From Faecalibacterium gallinarum (lineage in GTDB: Bacteria; Bacillota; Clostridia; Oscillospirales; Ruminococcaceae): 51,016 nucleotides of DNA. Location: positions 1-51,016 of the forward strand of contig NZ_BQKV01000003.1 in the NCBI RefSeq assembly GCF_022180365.1. The letters run 5' to 3'. Both the position numbers and the translations under genes were made by a program. The notes beneath the pieces were generated by a model, which saw only the letters and a program-made list of their open reading frames with translations, had not been told where the DNA came from and did not search any database. Positions 46,558 to 51,016 of this stretch are shown here, one piece after another (position 1 is the stretch's first letter; each line of letters opens with the position of its first letter).

Positions 46558-47547
46558 ATGAAGCTAGGCATCCTGGGCACCGGCGCCATCGTCAAGGAAT
46601 TTTTGCCCTGGCTGGCCCAGAGCCCGGCGGTGGAGCTGGCGGCGCTGTGCAGCACCCCCCGTTCGGCCCAGCTGGCCACCCAGCTCTGTATCGACTACCA
46701 CATCCCCCGGCAGTTCACCGACTACGCGGCCATGCTGGAGGCGGTGGACACCGTTTACATTGCCCTGCCCAACCACCTCCACGCGCCCTATGCCAAAAAG
46801 GCCCTGGAAGCCGGGCGGAACGTGATCGTGGAAAAACCCATGGCCGCCACCGACGCCGAGGCCGAACAGCTGGCGGCCCTGGCCCGGAAGAAGGGGCTCT
46901 TCCTCTTCGAGGCCATGACCACCCAGTACCTGGAGAATTACCAGAAGATCCGGGAGCTGCTGCCCCGGATCGGTTCTGTCAAGCTGGTGCACTGCAATTT
47001 CAGCCAGTATTCCAGCCGGTACGACGCCTTCTGCGCGGGGGAGACCCCGCCGGTCTTTGACCCGGCCTGTGCCGGCGGCGCCCTGATGGACCTGAACGTC
47101 TACAACATCAGCTATGTGGTGGGCCTCTTCGGCGCGCCGCGGCAGGTGCGGTATGCGGCCAACCTCGACCGGGGCATCGACACCAGCGGCATCCTGAGCC
47201 TGGATTACCAGGGGTTCAAGGCGGTCTGCATCGCCGCCAAGGACTGCGCCGCCCCCGCCCGGTACGTCATCCAGGGCACCAAGGGCTACCTGCTCCAGAA
47301 AACCACCGCCAACCTCTGCGGGGTGGTGACCCTCCACCTGAACAGCGGCAAGGAGGAGTATTTCAGCCTCAACGGCAAACGCCCCCGCCAGGCGGCGGAG
47401 TTCGAGGCCTTCGCCCGGGCCATCAAGTCGGGGGATCAGGAGCTGTGCAGCCGGATGCTGGACACCAGCCTGGCTGTCAGCCGTGTTTTGACCCAGGCCC
47501 GCCAGTCGGCTGGCATTGTATTCCCCAACGATTCAACCGCGCCGTAA
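46558..47547 (+). CDS. Gfo/Idh/MocA-family NAD(P)-dependent oxidoreductase (second copy)
   Basis: A 329-residue dehydrogenase with Rossmann motif LGILGTGAIVKEFL, EKPMAA near residue 94 (catalytic Lys) and GGALMDLNVYNISYVVGLFG. It is clearly paralogous to the protein of 23601-24563. GAAGGAGG precedes the ATG, 16 nt after coaX, so it is probably co-transcribed with coaX. The last four codons and stop (Thr-Ala-Pro-stop) lie in the repeat core at 47538, so the C-terminus may be altered. The substrate is unknown. Confidence 0.85.
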   Translation: MKLGILGTGAIVKEFLPWLAQSPAVELAALCSTPRSAQLATQLCIDYHIPRQFTDYAAMLEAVDTVYIALPNHLHAPYAKKALEAGRNVIVEKPMAATDAEAEQLAALARKKGLFLFEAMTTQYLENYQKIRELLPRIGSVKLVHCNFSQYSSRYDAFCAGETPPVFDPACAGGALMDLNVYNISYVVGLFGAPRQVRYAANLDRGIDTSGILSLDYQGFKAVCIAAKDCAAPARYVIQGTKGYLLQKTTANLCGVVTLHLNSGKEEYFSLNGKRPRQAAEFEAFARAIKSGDQELCSRMLDTSLAVSRVLTQARQSAGIVFPNDSTAP

Positions 47548-47600
47548 CTTTAGCGGGAACCGTAAGGCCCGAGCCGCGGCAGCTGTAACGGCTGCGAACC
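47538..47600 (+). repeat. Interspersed intergenic repeat, core copy E
   Basis: Core with CGCGCCGTAAC, GGGAACCG, GCCGCGGCAGCTGTA and GGCTGCGAACC. It overlaps the stop codon of the oxidoreductase gene. The following 47601-47826 is gene-free; it holds a weak promoter-like pair (TTGTCT 47684, A/T-rich near 47708-47720) and a GC hairpin (CCCGCC/GGCGGG, 47753-47770) before the next start. Confidence 0.72.
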
Positions 47601-47826
47601 CTAAGTTTTTAACCGCGATTTATCTTTTTGCGGGCGCTCGCCTTGGCGGCCCCCATTTATTAGGCTTTGCAGGCAAGGTCACTTTGTCTGAAAAGCACCG
47701 AGCCCATCTATCAAATTATATCCGGATTTGTCCGTACAACAAAAACGATTCCCGCCCCGTTTTGGGCGGGCAGGTTTGCGCCGTATCCGACATTTTAGGG
47801 CGGAACGGCAGCAGGAGGATTTTACA

Positions 47827-48432
47827 ATGAACAAACAAGCAATGGACCTTAAGATGCTCACCCGTCTGGCCCTTTTGGTGGCCATCGAACTGGTGATGAA
47901 AGCCGTCGGCCTGGGCAGCGTGCCCATGGGCCCCCTGTACATGAGCTTTCTGACCCTGCCCATCGCGGTGGGCGCCATCGCCATGGGCCCGGTGGCGGGT
48001 CTGGTGCTGGGCGGCGTGTTCGGCGCGGTGAGCTTCTACGACGCCATCACCGGCGGCTCGGCCATGACCAGCGCCCTGTTCCAGGTCAGCCCGGTGCACA
48101 CCTTCATCCTCTGCGTGGTGACCCGGATGCTCATGGGCCTGTGCGTGGCCCTGATCTTCGCCGCCCTGCGGAAAGCCGACCAGGCCGGCGGCTGGAGCTA
48201 CATCCTCAGCGCCATGATGGCCCCCGCCCTCAACACCCTGTTTTTCATGGGGTACATTGTGCTGGCCTTCTACAACTGCGATTACGTCCAGGGCCTGGTG
48301 GCCAAGAACGGCGCCGCCAACCCCCTGATGTTCGTGGTGCTGCTGGTGGGCATCCAGGGCGTGGCTGAGTTTTTGGTCAGCGGCATCCTGGGCGGCGTGG
48401 TGGCCCGGGCGGTGGCAAAGTATCTGAAGTAA
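47827..48432 (+). CDS. ECF transporter S component (vitamin uptake; possibly pantothenate)
   Basis: A 201-residue membrane protein with six hydrophobic helices. LTRLALLVAIELVMKAVGLG, MGPLYMSFLTLPIAVGAIAM and GPVAGLVLGGVFGAVSFYDA follow the S-component pattern, with the Ala-x3-Ala-type first helix that docks to EcfT. GCAGGAGG precedes the ATG at 47827. Only the substrate-binding subunit is present; EcfA and EcfT must be shared. The nearby CoA genes suggest pantothenate, but folate, riboflavin or another vitamin is possible. It ends at a terminator. Confidence 0.82.
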   Translation: MNKQAMDLKMLTRLALLVAIELVMKAVGLGSVPMGPLYMSFLTLPIAVGAIAMGPVAGLVLGGVFGAVSFYDAITGGSAMTSALFQVSPVHTFILCVVTRMLMGLCVALIFAALRKADQAGGWSYILSAMMAPALNTLFFMGYIVLAFYNCDYVQGLVAKNGAANPLMFVVLLVGIQGVAEFLVSGILGGVVARAVAKYLK

Positions 48433-48492
48433 GCCCCGCAAAAGATGGGCGCGGCGGCTGAACCTTATATATTACACAAAACATCGATTCCG

Positions 48493-48516
48493 GCGGGCCT
48501 TCGGGCCCGCTTTTTT
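48493..48516 (+). terminator. Intrinsic terminator after the ECF S component gene
   Basis: A 7-bp stem with TTCG loop (48493-48499, 48504-48510) is followed by six T; the repeat core starts right after. Confidence 0.9.
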
Positions 48517-48519
48517 ATT

Positions 48520-48581
48520 CGCGCCGTAACCTGGCGGAAACCGGAAGGCTCGCGCCGCGACAGCCGCGGGCCCTGCGAACC
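48520..48581 (+). repeat. Interspersed intergenic repeat, core copy F
   Basis: Core with CGCGCCGTAACCTGG, GGAAACCGGAAGGCTCGCGC and CTGCGAACC directly after the T-tract of a terminator. The remainder of the gap to 48731 has TTCACTATTCACTCTT (48628-48643), also seen on the minus strand near 50152-50170, and no gene. Confidence 0.7.
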
Positions 48582-48731
48582 CCTAGGGTTTTATGTGGGC
48601 TGGGGGATCAACCGCGCCCGATACTTCTTCACTATTCACTCTTCCCTAAAAAAGATTGTCACCCCGCCCCGCCCCCGCATAGGATGGCCCAGAGCAAAAC
48701 GCCAAACAGCCGGGAAAAGGGGAGAAGCGAG

Positions 48732-49547
48732 ATGGAAGGGAAAAAGTTGTTTGCGGTGGTGGGGTCTGACCCCCGCCAGGCCGCCGCGGGCCGGGCGCTG
48801 GAAAAGGCGGGGTATGCCGTGGGCGGGGCCGAGCAGGTGCCCCGGGCGGATTATATCCTGCTGCCCCTGCCCCTGGACGCCGAGCGGGAGGGCCTGGCGG
48901 GGCTGTTGCGGGCGGCCAAACCCGGGGCCCTGGCCCTGGGGGGCAAACCCTCGGCGGCGGCCCGGGCTCTGGCCGCCGGGGCCGGGGTGGAGCTGGTGGA
49001 CTACTTCGCCCGGGAGGAGCTGACCATTTTAAACGCCATCCCCACGGCGGAGGGCTGCATCGGGATGTTGCTGGCCGAGCGGCCCCGGACCCTCTGGGGC
49101 TCGCCGATTCTGGTAACGGGCTACGGCCCGGTGGGCCAGGCGCTGGCGGTGCGGCTGACGGCCCTGGGGGCCCGTGTCACGGTGGCGGCCCGCCGCCCGG
49201 CCCAGCGAGCCCTGGCCGAGGCTCAAGGGGCCAAAGGGGCGGAGATCGCCCGGCTGGAAGAACTGGCCCCGGGGTTTGACACGGTGGTGAACACCGTCCC
49301 CGCTCCGGTTTTGACGGCGGCGGTGCTGGGGCGGCTGCCCCCGGCCAGTCTGATCGTGGACCTGGCCAGCAAGCCCGGGGGGACGGATTTCGCCGCGGCG
49401 TCGGCCCTGGGACATAAGGCCATCCACGCGCTGAGCCTGCCGGGCCGGTGCGCCCCCGAGAGCGCGGGGGAGTATGTGGCCCGGGCGGTTTTGGGGATTT
49501 TGGCCGGGCGGGAGGGCCCGGCACAGAAGGAGGAGGCAGAGGGATGA
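48732..49547 (+). CDS. dpaA: Dipicolinate synthase subunit A
   Basis: A 271-residue dehydrogenase-like protein (SpoVFA). The C-terminal nucleotide-binding part has PILVTGYGPVGQALAVRLTA followed by GARVTVAARR, and IVDLASKPGGTDFAAA. With DpaB it oxidises the dihydrodipicolinate-pathway intermediate to dipicolinic acid, the spore-core chelator. The ATG at 48732 has GGGGAGAAG upstream. It overlaps dpaB by 4 bases (ATGA), so the pair is translationally coupled. Normally transcribed in the mother cell by sigma-K; no promoter could be assigned. Confidence 0.88.
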   Translation: MEGKKLFAVVGSDPRQAAAGRALEKAGYAVGGAEQVPRADYILLPLPLDAEREGLAGLLRAAKPGALALGGKPSAAARALAAGAGVELVDYFAREELTILNAIPTAEGCIGMLLAERPRTLWGSPILVTGYGPVGQALAVRLTALGARVTVAARRPAQRALAEAQGAKGAEIARLEELAPGFDTVVNTVPAPVLTAAVLGRLPPASLIVDLASKPGGTDFAAASALGHKAIHALSLPGRCAPESAGEYVARAVLGILAGREGPAQKEEAEG

Positions 49548-50149
49548 AACAGGAGAACACCCGGCCCGGCAGCCGGGGAACCATTGCGTTTGCCATGTGC
49601 GGCAGTTTTTGCACCTTTGAGGCGGCGGTGCCCCAGGCGGCCCGGCTGGTGTCGGCGGGGTGGAAGGTGCTGCCGGTGATGAGCTTTTCGGCGGCGGGGC
49701 TGGACACCCGGTTCGGCCAGGCCGCCGACTGGAAGGATAAACTGGAGGAGATCACCGGCCAGCCGGTGCGGGCCAGCCTGACGGCGGTGGAGCCCCTGGG
49801 CCCCAAAGGCCTGGCCCAGGCGCTGGTGATCGCCCCCTGCACCGGCACCACCCTGGCCCGGCTGGCGGCGGGCCTCAGTGACACGCCGGTGACGTTGGCG
49901 GCCAAGAGCCTTTTGCGGGTGGGGTGCCCGGTGGTGATCGCCGTTTCCACCAACGACGGCCTGGGGGCCTCGGCGGAGAACATCGCCCGGCTGATGAACC
50001 GCAAACACTACTACTTCGTGCCCTTTTTGCAGGACGACTGGGTGAACAAACCCCAGAGCCTGAAAGCGGACCTCACCCTTTTGCCCGACACGCTGGAGGC
50101 GGCCTTTGCGGGCCGGCAGGTTCAGCCGGTGCTCCGCAGTTTGAGGTAA
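49544..50149 (+). CDS. dpaB: Dipicolinate synthase subunit B
   Basis: A 201-residue flavoprotein-like subunit (SpoVFB). IAFAMCGSFCTFEAAVPQAA is the N-terminal flavin fold; VIAPCTGTTLARLAAGLSDT and VTLAAKSLLRVG follow; VIAVSTNDGLGASAENIARL and HYYFVPFLQDDW are typical of the family. AAGGAGGAGG precedes the ATG. Its presence with dpaA is the clearest sign that the organism forms, or recently formed, endospores. Confidence 0.9.
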   Translation: MKQENTRPGSRGTIAFAMCGSFCTFEAAVPQAARLVSAGWKVLPVMSFSAAGLDTRFGQAADWKDKLEEITGQPVRASLTAVEPLGPKGLAQALVIAPCTGTTLARLAAGLSDTPVTLAAKSLLRVGCPVVIAVSTNDGLGASAENIARLMNRKHYYFVPFLQDDWVNKPQSLKADLTLLPDTLEAAFAGRQVQPVLRSLR

Positions 50150-50174
50150 GAAGTAAGGGTGAATAGTGAATAAG

Positions 50175-50273
50175 TTATTTTAAACCCACCTACATCTTGC
50201 ACCTAAGGCGCGATGAAACCTGCGACTGCCGCGACTCGGGCGTAGCGGCCCCCGCCCAACGTACAGCGCGAAT
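50175..50273 (-). repeat. Interspersed intergenic repeat, copy C (inverted orientation)
   Basis: On the minus strand: ATTCGCGCTGTACG, then GCCCGAGTCGCGGCAG (15 of 16 identical to copy E), and the tail GGTGGGTTTAAAATAA at 50175-50190. It lies between two convergent genes: the head touches the lipoprotein terminator and the tail lies 25 nt after dpaB. Confidence 0.68.
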
Positions 50274-50311
50274 AAAACACCGCCGCAGGCGGATGGCGCT
50301 GCGGCGGTGTT
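50271..50311 (-). terminator. Intrinsic terminator of the lipoprotein gene
   Basis: A perfect 13-bp stem (50276-50288 with 50299-50311), continued on the minus strand by TTTTATT. Confidence 0.9.
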
Positions 50312-50349
50312 AAGTATAGTATTGTTGTTCTGTGCGAGAATGTAAGGAA

Positions 50350-50943
50350 TTACTTGTTGGAGCCAGTCACGACCAGGAAGGCGATCCAGGCTTTCTGGTA
50401 TTCGTTGGTGGCGTCGGTCACCAGATAGACGTGCAGAGCAACGCCGCTGGGGATTTGATTCTCTCCAATGTGCTGTTGATCTTTGAAAAACTGGGTAAGA
50501 GCATTGTTCAGTTCGCTTTCCGGGAGATCTTCGGCCCCGATAATCATAAGGCCGGTATCCATGCGATTTGTGTCATCATTAAGGATACCTTCCGCACTCA
50601 GAACGTTTTCGCAGCGGGCATCAAACGGGCGCTTGAGATAGTTTTCAATAAAGCCATCCTCCCCGCCCGCATTGGGATCGCAGAGTCTGCTAAGAGCAAA
50701 CGAGGCTTCTTCAGCCCACTTGTCGGTGAGCTCGCGCAGGGCTTCATTTTCAATGATGTCGATGGGGCCGCCGCTGGCCCAGGATTCGCCGCTGGCAATA
50801 AAGGTATTCAGGGCGGCAGAGCTCTCGTCCATGTACTGGACGGAAGAGCCGGTAGAGCCGCCGCTGCCGCCGCATCCGACCAACAAGGTCAGGGCCATGG
50901 CACCGATCAGAAGGGCGGAAAAAATGCGCTTCAATTTTTTCAT
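50350..50943 (-). CDS. Small secreted lipoprotein of unknown function
   Basis: 197 residues. The N-terminus KKLKRIFSALLIGAMALTLL followed by VGCGGSGG is a lipoprotein signal peptide with the lipobox Cys at about residue 24. The mature part is hydrophilic, with a Gly/Ser linker, then ALNTFIASGESWASGGPID and a C-terminal VALHVYLVTDAT and AWIAFLVVTG pair of strands. No known domain is recognised. GGAGGTTTCACC precedes the ATG. A -10 box TATAAT is on the minus strand at 50989-50994; the -35 would fall in the G-run at the window end. Codon use is less GC-rich than in its neighbours. Confidence 0.75.
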   Translation of the reverse strand: MKKLKRIFSALLIGAMALTLLVGCGGSGGSTGSSVQYMDESSAALNTFIASGESWASGGPIDIIENEALRELTDKWAEEASFALSRLCDPNAGGEDGFIENYLKRPFDARCENVLSAEGILNDDTNRMDTGLMIIGAEDLPESELNNALTQFFKDQQHIGENQIPSGVALHVYLVTDATNEYQKAWIAFLVVTGSNK

Positions 50944-51004
50944 GGTGAAACCTCCAGTCTTTGTGCAAAGTGCATAAAATGTGAGCTAATTATAACATAT
51001 TTTC

Positions 51005-51016
51005 GGGGGGGGGGGG
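51005..51016 (+). other. Terminal homopolymer of 12 G (probable sequencing/assembly artefact)
   Basis: The window ends in G only, directly in the promoter region of the lipoprotein gene. Such ends are typical of dark-cycle poly-G reads at contig ends. It should not be read as biology. Confidence 0.7.

Noticed and set aside
47601-47826. Riboswitch (for example THF or another vitamin) before the ECF S component gene
   Set aside because: Some hairpins exist but no conserved riboswitch core could be recognised by eye; a covariance-model scan would settle it.

Overview
This window is a 51 kb stretch of GC-rich (roughly two-thirds G+C by eye) Firmicutes-type chromosome. The PTS-based sugar uptake, LicT-type antitermination, consensus sigma-A promoters with 17-nt spacers, EndoA/MazF, an IreB homologue and dipicolinate synthase genes point to an endospore-forming (or recently spore-forming) gut clostridium, most likely Oscillospiraceae/Ruminococcaceae. 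The lineage is an inference. It looks like a whole contig: it begins inside an IS3-family transposase and ends in a run of 12 G.

Layout. (1) 1-149: IS3-family right end. (2) 247-1392: glycerate kinase. (3) 1580-8602: sucrose locus with fructokinase, an amylosucrase-type GH13 enzyme, sucrose PTS IIBCA, a HAD phosphatase and a LacI regulator; two look-alike operators sit behind two near-consensus promoters. (4) 8700-11935: glucose-type PTS IICBA and its LicT/GlcT antiterminator, with a RAT-like site in front of each gene. (5) 12199-15871: LacI regulator divergent from a dihydrodipicolinate synthase-like aldolase and an NRAMP-related transporter lacking the usual metal ligands. (6) 15979-19422: TauE/SafE permease, then an ECF sigma factor, anti-sigma factor and two membrane proteins. 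(7) 20006-31153: amino-sugar locus with mannose-family PTS IIB/IIC/IID and IIA, AraC regulator, Gfo/Idh/MocA oxidoreductase, class II aldolase plus KbaZ/GatZ subunit, NagB-type deaminase, AgaS and NagA; this resembles N-acetylgalactosamine use through tagatose 1,6-bisphosphate. (8) 31617-42059: HAD phosphatase, CysK, Dus, IreB, AcpS, EndoA/MazF, a 1535-residue secreted double phosphoesterase and a DUF6291/DnaD-like protein. (9) 42164-50943: tRNA-Val(GAC), MurC, CoaBC, CoaX, a second Gfo/Idh/MocA protein, an ECF S component, DpaA-DpaB and a lipoprotein.

How it works together. Most of the window imports sugars and feeds them to glycolysis. Sucrose would enter as sucrose 6-phosphate, yet no sucrose-6-phosphate hydrolase is present; the co-regulated phosphatase and the amylosucrase-type enzyme suggest another route. 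In the amino-sugar locus, a bipartite motif occurs at the same distance (21 nt) from the -10 boxes of the PTS operon and of nagA, which lack good -35 boxes; the AraC-type protein is the natural candidate activator.

The right 20 kb carries an apparently undescribed family of interspersed intergenic repeats (near 31.2, 43.9, 47.5, 48.5 and 50.2 kb) with a structured core and, in some copies, a long extension and a shared tail. They lie next to stop codons and terminator T-tracts.
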